NCBI RefSeq assembly: GCF_963378085.1
Contig: NZ_OY726395.1
Span: forward strand, 2,046,001-2,110,000
DNA length: 64,000 nt
Direction of reading: 5' to 3'
Source of the DNA: Mycolicibacterium sp. MU0050
GTDB lineage: Bacteria; Actinomycetota; Actinomycetes; Mycobacteriales; Mycobacteriaceae
Part shown: piece by piece, positions 45,139 through 54,587 of the stretch
Numbering within the stretch: position 1 is the stretch's first letter
How the letters are laid out: each line of letters opens with the position of its first letter
Notes under the pieces: model-generated
What the model was told of the DNA's origin: nothing
Databases searched by the model: none
What the model saw: the letters and a program-made list of their open reading frames with translations, nothing else
Translations under genes and position numbers: made by a program

Positions 45139-46386
45139 GTGCCCGCCGAACGCACCCGGATCAGCCTCTTCGTCGGCAAGGGGGGCGTCGGCAAGTCGAC
45201 GCTGGCGTGCGCTTCGGCGGTGCGCGAGGCCCGGTCCGGGCAGCGGGTCCTGGTGGTCTCGACGGATCAGGCGCATTCGCTGGGGGACGTGCTGGGAGTC
45301 GAGGTGCCGCCAACCGGTGGCCGCGACCCGGTTCGCGTGCTGACCGACGACGCGGGGGCCGGCGGCGGGTTGTTGGACGCGCTGGCGCTGGACACCCTGG
45401 CGCTGCTGGAATCCCGGTGGCGCGAGATCGCCGCTCCGCTGGGCGAGCAGTTTCCCGAATCCGACGTGGGCAGCGTTGCCCCCGAGGAGCTTTCGGCGCT
45501 GCCCGGAATCCAGGAGGTGCTCGGGCTGCACGAGGTGGGGGAGTTGGCCGCCGCCGCGCGGTGGGACCACATCGTGGTCGACTGCGCCTCCACAGCCGAC
45601 GCGCTGCGGATGTTGACGCTGCCGTCGACCTTCGGTCTCTACGTGGAGCGGGCCTGGCCCCGGCACCGTCGGCTGTCCGCGGCCGACAGCAGCGCCACGG
45701 CCGTGGTGGTCGAGTTGCTCGAACGCATCACCACCGGGGTCGACCGGCTCTCGGCGCTGTTGACCGACGGGTCGGCCGTCAGCGCGCATCTGGTGCTCAC
45801 CCCGGAACGGGTGGTGGCCGCCGAGGCGGCGCGCACCCTGGGGTCACTGGCCCTGATGGGGGTGCGGGTCGCCGAGCTCATCGTGAATCAGGTGTTGGCG
45901 CAGGACGATTCGTACGAGTACCAGAATCTGCCGGAGCACCCGGCCTTCGATTGGTACGCCGAGCGCATCGCCGAGCAGAAGTCGGTCCTCGACGAGCTGG
46001 CGAGCACCATGGGCGCCGTCGAGTTGGTGCTGGTGCCGCATCTGCCCGGGGAGCCGATCGGCCCCAAGGCCCTGGGCCAGCTGCTGGACCGGGCGCGCCG
46101 GCGCGACGGTGCCCCGCCGCCGGGGCCGCTGCGCCCCGTCGTCGACCTGGAGTCGGGCGCGGGTCTCGAATCGGTGTATCGGATGCAGCTACAGTTGCCA
46201 CAAGTGGATTCGGGCACGCTCGCGCTGGGCCGGGTCGACGACGATCTGATCATCGCAGTGGGAGGCATGCGGCGTCGGGTGAAGCTGGCGTCGGTGCTTC
46301 GCCGCTGCATCGTGATCGGTGCCCAACTCAAGGGCAATGAACTGACCGTCCGTTTTCGACCCAACCCGGAGGTGTGGCCACGGTGA
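45139..46386 (+). CDS. ArsA/Get3-like ATPase
   Basis: This 415-residue P-loop protein has the deviant Walker A motif GKGGVGKST near the N-terminus, then STDQAHSLGDVL (switch/A' region) as in ArsA/Get3 ATPases. It lacks a second ATPase half. No arsenic genes are near, and bacterial members of unknown role sit next to SRPBCC and acyltransferase genes in mycobacteria (Rv2184c). GTG 45139 begins 17 bases after the SRPBCC stop. It overlaps the next gene by four bases. Confidence 0.88.
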   Translation: MPAERTRISLFVGKGGVGKSTLACASAVREARSGQRVLVVSTDQAHSLGDVLGVEVPPTGGRDPVRVLTDDAGAGGGLLDALALDTLALLESRWREIAAPLGEQFPESDVGSVAPEELSALPGIQEVLGLHEVGELAAAARWDHIVVDCASTADALRMLTLPSTFGLYVERAWPRHRRLSAADSSATAVVVELLERITTGVDRLSALLTDGSAVSAHLVLTPERVVAAEAARTLGSLALMGVRVAELIVNQVLAQDDSYEYQNLPEHPAFDWYAERIAEQKSVLDELASTMGAVELVLVPHLPGEPIGPKALGQLLDRARRRDGAPPPGPLRPVVDLESGAGLESVYRMQLQLPQVDSGTLALGRVDDDLIIAVGGMRRRVKLASVLRRCIVIGAQLKGNELTVRFRPNPEVWPR

Positions 46387-46757
46387 GTGGGACCCACCCC
46401 GATCTGGGCCCGGAGTTGCGCCAGCTGGCGCAGGCGATCCTGGATCGACTCGATCCCGCACTGCGGTCGGCGGCGGCGCTGGCCGCCGCGCGCAGCGCCG
46501 CCGGGCCCGGTCGCTGCCAGCAGGTGTGGTGCCCGGTCTGCGCCCTGGCGGCCCTGGCCACCGGTGAGGATCATCCGCTCATCGGCATCATCTCCGAGCA
46601 CAGCGTGGCGTTGCTGGAGGTGGTCCGCGCCCTGCTGGACGACGGCGAGGGCGCCGGCGCGTCCGCCGGTCCCGCAAATCCGGCCGAACCGCCGCCAGAG
46701 CCCCCGGAACCGCCGAAGGGCCGCTACGAACCGATTCCGGTCACCGTCGAGGAGTAG
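46383..46757 (+). CDS. Small protein with C-x5-C-x2-C cluster, linked to ArsA-like ATPase (Rv2183c-like)
   Basis: This 124-residue protein has a helical N-terminal part, the cluster CQQVWCPVC (about residues 45-53), which may bind metal, and a Pro/Glu-rich tail. I do not recognise a characterised family. GTG 46383 overlaps the ATPase stop (GTGA) and has GGAGG at 46368-46372; GTG 46374 would leave no room for that site. Tight coupling suggests it works with the ATPase. Confidence 0.78.
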   Translation: MSGTHPDLGPELRQLAQAILDRLDPALRSAAALAAARSAAGPGRCQQVWCPVCALAALATGEDHPLIGIISEHSVALLEVVRALLDDGEGAGASAGPANPAEPPPEPPEPPKGRYEPIPVTVEE

Positions 46758-46849
46758 CTCGGCGTTGACCGCCGCCCTGTGGTCGCGCTCGGCCACGGTG
46801 GGTAAAGTTGCGCCCAGCATCGTCCGATGCGGCCAAACCGGGAGGGTCC

Positions 46850-47578
46850 ATGTGGTATTGGATTTTCAAGTACATCCTGCTGGGACCCTTGCTGGCCTTG
46901 CTCGGCCGGCCCAAAGTCGAAGGACTTGAACACCTTCCGGACAATGGCCCGGCGATCCTGGCCAGCAACCATCTGGCGGTGATGGACAGTTTCTATCTGC
47001 CGCTGGTGGTGCGGCGGCGGATCACCTTCCTGGCCAAGCAGGAGTACTTCACCGGCACCGGGATCAAGGGCCGCTTCCTGGCGTGGTTCTACACCGTGGT
47101 CGGTCAGGTGCCGATCGATCGCACCGACGCGGACTCCGCGCAGGCCGCGCTGACCACCGCCGCGCGCATCCTGGGCGAGGGCAAGCTGCTGGGCATGTAC
47201 CCGGAGGGCACGCGTTCGCCGGACGGGCGGCTCTACAAGGGCAAGACCGGGCTGGCCCGGCTGGCGCTGGAGACCGGCGTGCCCGTCATTCCGGTCGCGA
47301 TGATCGGAACCGACGTCGTCAATCCGCCGGGACGCAAGGGGTTGCGGTTCGGCCGGGTGACGGTGCGGTTCGGCGAGCCCATGGACTTTTCCCGGTTCGA
47401 CGGCATGGCCGGCAACCGCTTCATCGAGCGCGCCGTCATCGACGAGGTGATCTACGAACTGATGGGCCTGTCCGGCCAGGAGTACGTCGACATCTACGCC
47501 GCCACTCTCAAAGAGGGTGCAGCGCCTGCGCAGAACGGTCAGCCGACGGCGCGTCTTCCGGAGGCCGCTGCCGGCTGA
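46850..47578 (+). CDS. 1-acyl-sn-glycerol-3-phosphate acyltransferase-like (PlsC family)
   Basis: This 242-residue membrane-associated acyltransferase has the PlsC motifs in order: NHLAVMD (the HX4D box), the glycerol-phosphate site [22 protein letters not shown] and [10 protein letters not shown]. It transfers an acyl chain to a glycerophosphate-type acceptor; the exact acceptor is not known. ATG 46850 is set by GGGAGGG at 46840-46846. The 3' end overlaps the convergent mannosyltransferase gene by 71 bases. Confidence 0.9.
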   Translation: MWYWIFKYILLGPLLALLGRPKVEGLEHLPDNGPAILASNHLAVMDSFYLPLVVRRRITFLAKQEYFTGTGIKGRFLAWFYTVVGQVPIDRTDADSAQAALTTAARILGEGKLLGMYPEGTRSPDGRLYKGKTGLARLALETGVPVIPVAMIGTDVVNPPGRKGLRFGRVTVRFGEPMDFSRFDGMAGNRFIERAVIDEVIYELMGLSGQEYVDIYAATLKEGAAPAQNGQPTARLPEAAAG

Positions 47579-48782
47579 GGCCGGTGCCGATCGCGTTCGC
47601 GGCCAGCCCGGCTACGACGATGGTGGCCACCGCCCACCAGACATAGGAACCGCCCAGCAGCTGGCGCCACCAGGCCGCGTCGGCCTCCTGATGTTCGGGC
47701 AGCAGGTCGATGGGCGTCCAGACCATCAGCGCCAGCCCCACCGCGGTCACCGCCGCCAGGCCGGCATGCCGATACCGCCACGCCAGGACCCCGGTGACCA
47801 CGAGCGTCGGCAACACCCAGACCCAGTGGTGCGACCACGACACGGGCGAGACCACCAGCCCGAACAGTGCGACGCAGATCAGCGCGAGCACCGACTCCGG
47901 GCCGTCTGAGCCGGCCGCCAGGATCCGCCGCACCGCCCAGGCCGTCAGCGCCAGGACCGCGAAGCAGGCCAGCACCCACAGCGCGAACCGGACGTTCTCG
48001 GCCAGCCCCAGCCGCGCCAGCGCACCGGAGATGTTCTGGTTGGTGTTGAGGGTCGCGGTGCCGATCCGGTCGGTGTTGACCACCGTCGTCGTCCAGTACT
48101 CGACGGAGTCGCGCCAGGCCAGCGCGAAACCCAGCGCCGTCGCGGCCAGGAACGACGCCAGCGACACCAACACCGCGCGGACGTCCCGGCGCAGCACGAA
48201 ATACACCAGGAACACCGCGGGCGTGAGCTTCAGCGCGATCGCCAGGCCCAGCAGCATGCCCCGCGGCCACGGCGTGCGACGGGGCACGCAGTCGGCGAGC
48301 ACCAACGTCATCAGCACCACGTTGATCTGCCCGAAGTCGAAGTTGGAGACCAGCGGCTCGAGGTAGATCACCGCCGGGGCGGTGATGCCCGCGGCCAGCC
48401 ACCACCGCTGCGCCGGCGCCCCGGCGAACACGTCGAGCCGGGTCAACACCAACATCGTCGCCACCACCAGCAGCACCAGCGTGGTGAGGGTGATCGCGAT
48501 GCCGGCGGCCGGCAGCGAAAGCCAGGCGAACGGGCTGAACAGCACCGCTGAGAGCGGCGGGTAGGTGAACGGCAGGTCGATGCCGCCCAGCGTGGGGAAG
48601 GTGACACCCTCGCTGTAGAGCGGCTGGGAGTCCAACCAGGCGCGGCCGCCCATCCGGTAGACGTCGATGTCGATCCGGTACGGGTTGGGCGCGAACAACC
48701 GCCACGCCGCGTAGCCGAAGACGGCCGCGGTGGCCAGTTGGAATACCCGCCAGGCGGCCAGCCGCCGTCGCTGTGTAGTCAT
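47508..48782 (-). CDS. GT-C family alpha-(1->2)-mannosyltransferase (Rv2181-like)
   Basis: This 424-residue polytopic membrane protein has about ten helices and the GT87/DUF2029 pattern: [13 protein letters not shown] with the acidic pair in the first extracytoplasmic loop, [16 protein letters not shown], and [10 protein letters not shown]. The orthologue Rv2181 adds alpha-1,2-mannose branches to lipomannan/lipoarabinomannan using polyprenyl-phosphomannose. ATG 48782 follows TACTCT on the minus strand by nine bases. Readings beyond it are antisense to the next gene. Its last 71 bases overlap the PlsC gene. Confidence 0.9.
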   Translation of the reverse strand: MTTQRRRLAAWRVFQLATAAVFGYAAWRLFAPNPYRIDIDVYRMGGRAWLDSQPLYSEGVTFPTLGGIDLPFTYPPLSAVLFSPFAWLSLPAAGIAITLTTLVLLVVATMLVLTRLDVFAGAPAQRWWLAAGITAPAVIYLEPLVSNFDFGQINVVLMTLVLADCVPRRTPWPRGMLLGLAIALKLTPAVFLVYFVLRRDVRAVLVSLASFLAATALGFALAWRDSVEYWTTTVVNTDRIGTATLNTNQNISGALARLGLAENVRFALWVLACFAVLALTAWAVRRILAAGSDGPESVLALICVALFGLVVSPVSWSHHWVWVLPTLVVTGVLAWRYRHAGLAAVTAVGLALMVWTPIDLLPEHQEADAAWWRQLLGGSYVWWAVATIVVAGLAANAIGTGLSRQRPPEDAPSADRSAQALHPL

Positions 48783-48871
48783 GACGTCAACAGAGTATCT
48801 GTGTCCCTCAGCAACGCAGCTGTGCCGCTCGGGTGTCCGCGTCATGTTTCGCCCGACGTGCTCCGGGCGCG

Positions 48872-48877
48872 TAAGTT
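48872..48877 (+). promoter_or_regulatory. -10 element of a leaderless promoter (Rv2180c-like gene)
   Basis: TAAGTT ends seven bases before GTG 48885 and so favours that start over ATG 48906. Confidence 0.45.
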
Positions 48878-48884
48878 CACGGCC

Positions 48885-49769
48885 GTGCCCCAGTGGTCCG
48901 TCGACATGAGGTTCGACTTCATCACCCAAAGCCGCCTGCCGCTGATGTGGTGCCTGATCGCGTTCATCGTCACGTTCTGCGTCACCCGCGGCATCGTGCG
49001 CTACATCCGGGCGACCGCCGACGACACCAAGCCCAAGAGGTGGTGGCAGCCCCGGAATCTCTCGCTGGGTGGCGGCGACGGCAAGGGCTTCCACCTGCAC
49101 CACGTGGTGTTCGGCGTGCTGCTGGTGTTGATCTCCGGCGTCGCGATGGTCACCCTCGCGGTCGACGGCGGGGTGGGGGAGTTCACCGCCGCGGCCATCT
49201 TCTTCGGCATCGGCGCCGCGCTGGTCCTCGACGAGTTCGCGTTGATCCTGCATCTGCAGGACGTCTACTGGTCGGAGGACGGGCGCACGTCGGTGGACGC
49301 GGTGTTCATCGCGGTCGCCGTGGCCGGCCTGCTGATCGTCGGCTTCAACCCGCTGGCGTTCTTCGACATCAACATCTGGCGGGCCGACGACTCGTGGGCG
49401 GTGCGGGCCGCGGTGATCGCCTGGGCCGTGGTCAGCCTGCTGCTGGCCCTCGTGGTGCTCGCCAAGGGCAAGGTGTGGACCGGGCTGGTGGGGATGGGGG
49501 TGCCGCCGCTGCTGGTGATCGGCGCGGTCCGGCTGTCGCGGCCGCATGCGCCGTGGGCGCGCTGGCGCTACCTCGACCGCCCGCACACGATGCAACGGGC
49601 CATCCAGCGAGAACGGCGTATCCGGCGGCCGCTGGTGCGGGCCAACCTGTGGTTGCAGAGCGCGTTGGCCGGCATGCCGCGGCTACCCGACGACACCGCG
49701 GTCGATGCCACGCTGGACCGGCAGGTCCACGCGGCACCTGCGCCCGTGGCGCCCGCCGCGACTGGCTAG
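48885..49769 (+). CDS. Polytopic membrane protein (Rv2180c-like)
   Basis: This 294-residue protein has about seven membrane helices and conserved His-rich [20 protein letters not shown] after the first. The topology is clear but no enzymatic function is known. GTG 48885 ([10 protein letters not shown]) is chosen over ATG 48906 because a TAAGTT -10 box lies seven bases upstream. RNase AS follows 11 bases after its stop. Confidence 0.8.
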   Translation: MPQWSVDMRFDFITQSRLPLMWCLIAFIVTFCVTRGIVRYIRATADDTKPKRWWQPRNLSLGGGDGKGFHLHHVVFGVLLVLISGVAMVTLAVDGGVGEFTAAAIFFGIGAALVLDEFALILHLQDVYWSEDGRTSVDAVFIAVAVAGLLIVGFNPLAFFDINIWRADDSWAVRAAVIAWAVVSLLLALVVLAKGKVWTGLVGMGVPPLLVIGAVRLSRPHAPWARWRYLDRPHTMQRAIQRERRIRRPLVRANLWLQSALAGMPRLPDDTAVDATLDRQVHAAPAPVAPAATG

Positions 49770-49780
49770 GCTGGTCGGCC

Positions 49781-50281
49781 GTGCGGTACTTCTACGACAC
49801 CGAGTTCATCGAGGACGGCCGCACCATCGAGCTGATCTCGATCGGCGTGGTCGCCGAGGATGGCCGCGAATACTACGGCGTATCAACGGAATTCGACCCT
49901 GCCCAGGCCGGCGACTGGGTGCGCAAGCACGTGCTGCCCAAGTTGCCGTCGCCGTCGTCGCAGCTGTGGCGCTCGCGCCGGCGCATCCGCGAGGACCTCG
50001 AGGAGTTCTTCGGCGTCGGCGGCGCCGAACCCATCGAGCTGTGGGCTTGGGTGGCCGCCTACGACCACGTCGCGCTGTGCCAGCTGTGGGGCCCGATGAC
50101 CAACCTGCCGCCGCAGATCCCGCGCTTCACCCGGGAATTGCGGCAGTTCTGGGAGGACCGCGGCAGCCCGCGGATGCCCCCGCGGCCGGCCGACACCCAC
50201 GACGCGCTGGTCGACGCGCGCGATCACCTGCGCCGGTTCTCGTTGATCGTCGAGCAGACCGGCCCGCCAGCGGGCGCCTGA
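49781..50281 (+). CDS. 3'-5' exoribonuclease RNase AS (DEDDh)
   Basis: This 166-residue protein begins VRYFYDTEFIEDGRTIELISIG, with Asp6 and Glu8 of the first exonuclease motif, then WVAAYDHVALCQL and HDALVDARDHL, completing the DEDDh set. The orthologue Rv2179c (RNase AS) is a dimeric exoribonuclease that trims polyadenylated RNA. GTG 49781 lies eight bases after TAGGCT (49767-49772), again consistent with a leaderless start despite the short gap to the upstream gene. Confidence 0.92.
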   Translation: MRYFYDTEFIEDGRTIELISIGVVAEDGREYYGVSTEFDPAQAGDWVRKHVLPKLPSPSSQLWRSRRRIREDLEEFFGVGGAEPIELWAWVAAYDHVALCQLWGPMTNLPPQIPRFTRELRQFWEDRGSPRMPPRPADTHDALVDARDHLRRFSLIVEQTGPPAGA

Positions 50282-51739
<1,458 letters not shown>

Positions 51740-51746
51740 GGCGTCG

Positions 51747-52976
51747 CTACGACCCCAGCAGTGCGGTCAGGTTGCTGCCCAGCGACCACGCCGCGGCGGC
51801 CACCGCACCGGTCAGTACCAGCACGATCGCCATCCAGATGACGCCTGCGCGTCGGGCCCGCTGCCGGGCCCAGGCGAACTCGTGCAGGTCGATGCCGGCG
51901 AACTGTCCGACCGGAGCGAACTCGGCGTCGTGGCCCACCTCGGGGTCGTCGTCCCAGTCGTCGGGGCCCCGGGTGAGCGCCCGGGTCGGGTGGCGCACCG
52001 GCAGGATCGGGGTGGCCGCGGGCTTGGGGCGGCGCTCGGTGGTGTGTTCGTGGATGCGGCTGTGGTGCAACTCGGCCGAGGCGTGTTGCGCGGAGTTCTG
52101 CGGCGCGGGCACCCGGAAGTCCGGCAGATTCAGCTCGGCCGCGATCGCGTCCAGGTGCTCGGCCATTGCCGCGGCGTCGGGGTAGCGCGCGTCGGCGTCG
52201 CGGGCGGTGGCGCGCAGCACCAGTTCGTCGAACTGCGGGGGCACCCCGCCGATTTGACCGCTGGGGGCCGGGACGTCGTTGTCCATCCGTTGATAGGCCA
52301 GGGCCAGGGCGGTGTCCCCGGTGAACGGCGTTGTGCCGGTGAGCAATTCGTAGGTCAGCACGCCCACCGAATACACGTCGCTGCGCGGGTCGGAGGTGCC
52401 GCTGGCCACCTGCTCCGGCGACAGATACGCCGCGGTGCCCAAAATCACACTGGTGGAGGTGATTCCGGCCTCGGCGACCGCGCGCACCAAACCGAAGTCG
52501 ACCAGCTTGACCTCGCCGTCGTCGGAGATCAGAACGTTCTCGGGCTTGACGTCGCGATGCACCAGCCCGGCCCGGTGGGCGACCGCCAGGCCGCCGAGCA
52601 CCGGACGCAGCACCGCGGTCACGGCGTGCGGCGGCATCGGGCCGCGTTCCCGCAGCAGTTCCCGCAGCGTGCCGCCGTCGACGAGTTCCATGACCAGAAA
52701 CGGGTGCCGACCGTCGGTGCCCTGGTCGTAGACGGCGACAAGGCCGGGGTGCTTGAGCCGGGCCACCGCGCGGGCCTCCAGCTGAAAACGGGTGAGGAAC
52801 TGCTGGTCACCCGCGTAGCGAGCGTCCATCACCTTGCAGGCCACGGGGCGGTCCAGTCGGGTGTCCAGGCCCCGGTAGACGGTCGACATGCCGCCGGTGG
52901 CGATCTTGGTCTCCACCAGGTAGCGGCCGTCGAGCAGCTCACCTTCGAGCGGGTCACCCGGCGCGGTTGGCGTCAC
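51747..52976 (-). CDS. pknL: Serine/threonine protein kinase PknL
   Basis: This 409-residue PASTA-less Hanks kinase has the P-loop ATGGMSTVYRG, catalytic lysine in VACKVMDA, HRDVKPENVL, DFGLVRA and an activation loop with TSTS. A juxtamembrane region and one C-terminal membrane helix (about 377-400) follow, with almost no external domain. In M. tuberculosis PknL phosphorylates the neighbouring DNA-binding protein Rv2175c; that partner gene is next here but separated by an IS. GTG 52976 lies six bases after TAGGAT on the minus strand, a leaderless start. Confidence 0.95.
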   Translation of the reverse strand: MTPTAPGDPLEGELLDGRYLVETKIATGGMSTVYRGLDTRLDRPVACKVMDARYAGDQQFLTRFQLEARAVARLKHPGLVAVYDQGTDGRHPFLVMELVDGGTLRELLRERGPMPPHAVTAVLRPVLGGLAVAHRAGLVHRDVKPENVLISDDGEVKLVDFGLVRAVAEAGITSTSVILGTAAYLSPEQVASGTSDPRSDVYSVGVLTYELLTGTTPFTGDTALALAYQRMDNDVPAPSGQIGGVPPQFDELVLRATARDADARYPDAAAMAEHLDAIAAELNLPDFRVPAPQNSAQHASAELHHSRIHEHTTERRPKPAATPILPVRHPTRALTRGPDDWDDDPEVGHDAEFAPVGQFAGIDLHEFAWARQRARRAGVIWMAIVLVLTGAVAAAAWSLGSNLTALLGS

Positions 52977-52982
52977 CGGGCC

Positions 52983-52988
52983 ATCCTA
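52983..52988 (-). promoter_or_regulatory. -10 element of a leaderless pknL promoter
   Basis: TAGGAT on the minus strand (52988 to 52983) ends six bases before GTG 52976. The insertion sequence begins 49 bases upstream. Confidence 0.5.
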
Positions 52989-53030
52989 GGTTGATTGCCG
53001 AACCTTGGAAGAAAAGCCACGCTCAGCGCG

Positions 53031-53036
53031 CCTAGA
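53031..53036. repeat. Left target-site duplication of the IS481 element
   Basis: CCTAGA directly precedes the left end TGTAC; the same six bases follow the right end at 54115-54120. Confidence 0.8.
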
Positions 53037-54114
53037 TGTACCGGGACAGGACGTTGGTAGCAGGCGTGTTGGCTTGAAGTGAGGAGAACCTCCGGGTGGG
53101 GTGTGGCTTGTCTAGGTCCACTGCTCTCCGGAGGTTCTCGTGTCCCACCGTAATGCCCGTACGACGTTTCACGGCCGGCTGCTGATGGTGCGCCGGTATC
53201 AGGCCGGCTGGCCTAAGACCCATATCGCCACGGCGATGGGCGTCTCGCGCAAGTGTGTCCACACCTGGATCAGCCGGTTCGAGTCCGAGGGCGAAGCCGG
53301 CCTCATCGACCGGTCCTCGCGGCCGCACACCACACCGACCCGTACTCCGCGCAGCGTGGAGAACCAGATCGTGGCCTGGCGGCGGCGCCACCGCTGCGGC
53401 CCCGACGAAATCGCGGCCAAGCTGGGGGTATGCGCGCGAACGGTGTCGCGCGTGTTGAACAGGCGTCAGATGCCGTACTTGCGCGACTGCGACCCGATGA
53501 CCGGTCAGGTAATCCGCGCCTCGAAGGCCACGGCCGTTCGCTACGAGCGAGCCCGCCCCGGCGAACTGGTGCACATGGACGTCAAGAAACTGGGCCGCAT
53601 CCCCGACGGCGGCGGCTGGCGGGCTCACGGTCGAGGACACGCCCCGAACCGAGACCGCAAGAGCGGTAACGGCTTCGATTACGTGCACTCCCTGGTCGAT
53701 GACCATTCCCGCCTGGCCTATTCCGAGATCCTGCCCGACGAGAAAGGGGCCACCTGCGCAGGGTTCTTGCAGCGAGCGGCACTGCACTTCCGCGCCCACG
53801 GAATCACCACCATCGAGGCGGTCATGACTGATAACGCCTGGGCCTACCGCTACAGCCTGCGCGATGTCTGCGCAGAGCTGGGTGCGCGCCAGGTGTTCAT
53901 CAAACCGCACTGCCCCTGGCAGAACGGCAAGGTAGAGCGTCTCAACCGCACCCTGCAGACCGAGTGGGCCTACAAGCGCGTCTTCGCGTCCAACGCTCAC
54001 CGCGCCGCAGCCCTTGCCCCCTGGCTCAAGTACTACAACACTGAACGCCGTCACAGTGCACTCGGCGGCCTCCCACCGATCAGCCGACTGACACCAACCT
54101 CATGACTCAGTACA
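53037..54114 (+). mobile_element. IS481-family insertion sequence, 1078 bp, intact
   Basis: The element runs from TGTAC at 53037 to GTACA at 54114. The terminal inverted repeats (53037-53058 and 54093-54114) match at 17 of 22 bases. A 6-bp target duplication CCTAGA flanks both ends. It contains one full-length transposase gene. The clean ends and duplication suggest a fairly recent insertion into the pknL/Rv2175c-like divergent promoter region. Confidence 0.88.
53140..54105 (+). CDS. IS481-family transposase
   Basis: This 321-residue transposase has an N-terminal helix-turn-helix (MVRRYQAGWPKTHIATAMGVSRKCVHTWI) and a C-terminal rve/DDE domain: HMDVKKLG with the first Asp, MTDNAWAY with the second, and WQNGKVERLNRTLQTEWAY with the final Glu. 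All three catalytic residues are present and no frameshift is seen. GTG 53140 is set by GGAGG at 53130-53134. It is read toward the downstream DNA-binding gene. Confidence 0.95.
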   Translation: MSHRNARTTFHGRLLMVRRYQAGWPKTHIATAMGVSRKCVHTWISRFESEGEAGLIDRSSRPHTTPTRTPRSVENQIVAWRRRHRCGPDEIAAKLGVCARTVSRVLNRRQMPYLRDCDPMTGQVIRASKATAVRYERARPGELVHMDVKKLGRIPDGGGWRAHGRGHAPNRDRKSGNGFDYVHSLVDDHSRLAYSEILPDEKGATCAGFLQRAALHFRAHGITTIEAVMTDNAWAYRYSLRDVCAELGARQVFIKPHCPWQNGKVERLNRTLQTEWAYKRVFASNAHRAAALAPWLKYYNTERRHSALGGLPPISRLTPTS

Positions 54115-54120
54115 CCTAGA
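54115..54120. repeat. Right target-site duplication of the IS481 element
   Basis: CCTAGA repeats the bases at 53031-53036. Its TAGA is the start of the -10 box TAGACT of the next gene. Confidence 0.8.
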
Positions 54121-54122
54121 CT
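54117..54122 (+). promoter_or_regulatory. -10 element of the Rv2175c-like gene at the IS border
   Basis: TAGACT ends six bases before GTG 54129. Four of its bases belong to the target duplication, so the -10 is kept while everything upstream is now IS DNA. Confidence 0.5.
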
Positions 54123-54128
54123 GCAACC

Positions 54129-54533
54129 GTGAGCAGCATTCCGACCGCGGACGACGTTCTTGATCCCACCGAACCGGTCATCGACCTGCCCGAGGTGGCG
54201 AAGATGCTGGGCATTCCCGTGACCAAGGTGCATCAGCAGTTGCGCGACGGCCACCTGGTCGCGGTGCGGCGCGGCCGGGAGCCCGTGGTACCGGCGGTGT
54301 TCTTCACCCCGGCCGGCACCCTGGCCAAGGCACTGCCCGGGCTGCTTTCGGTGCTGCGCGACGGCGGCTATCGCGACACGGAGATCGTGCGGTGGCTGTT
54401 CACCCCGGACCCGACGCTGACGCTGACCTTCAACGGCTCCCGGGAGGTGCGCGACAACGCGCGGCCGGTCGACGCGTTACATTCCCACCAGGCGCGCGAA
54501 GTCATCCGCCGCGCCCAGGCCATGGCTTATTGA
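54129..54533 (+). CDS. Helix-turn-helix DNA-binding protein (Rv2175c-like, PknL substrate family)
   Basis: This 134-residue protein has an N-terminal winged-helix/MerR-like HTH (IDLPEVAKMLGIPVTKVHQQLRDGHLVAVRRG, about 20-51) and a C-terminal domain conserved with Rv2175c (GGYRDTEIVRWLFTPDP; QAREVIRRAQAMAY). In M. tuberculosis Rv2175c binds DNA and is phosphorylated by PknL on an N-terminal threonine; the present protein starts shorter, so that exact site appears missing (from memory). GTG 54129 is the only start, because TAG is in frame just upstream. Confidence 0.88.
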   Translation: MSSIPTADDVLDPTEPVIDLPEVAKMLGIPVTKVHQQLRDGHLVAVRRGREPVVPAVFFTPAGTLAKALPGLLSVLRDGGYRDTEIVRWLFTPDPTLTLTFNGSREVRDNARPVDALHSHQAREVIRRAQAMAY

Positions 54534-54587
54534 CCGGGAACCGGTCGGGGCTTATTGATCGGGAGCCGGTCGGGGCTTATTGACCGG
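54524..54587. repeat. 25-bp tandem repeat, about 2.6 copies, at a convergent gene junction
   Basis: Units 54524-54548 and 54549-54573 differ at two positions; a partial third copy covers 54574-54587. Each unit contains TTATTGA, which reads as TGA for the plus-strand gene and TAA for mptA. The array therefore spans and duplicates both stop codons. Confidence 0.85.

Noticed and set aside
47508..49595. 695-codon reading of the mannosyltransferase frame
   Set aside because: Residues before ATG 48782 are antisense to the Rv2180c-like membrane protein and lack family similarity.
54524..54587. CRISPR-like repeat
   Set aside because: Units are directly adjacent without spacers and lie over two stop codons; this is a tandem duplication.
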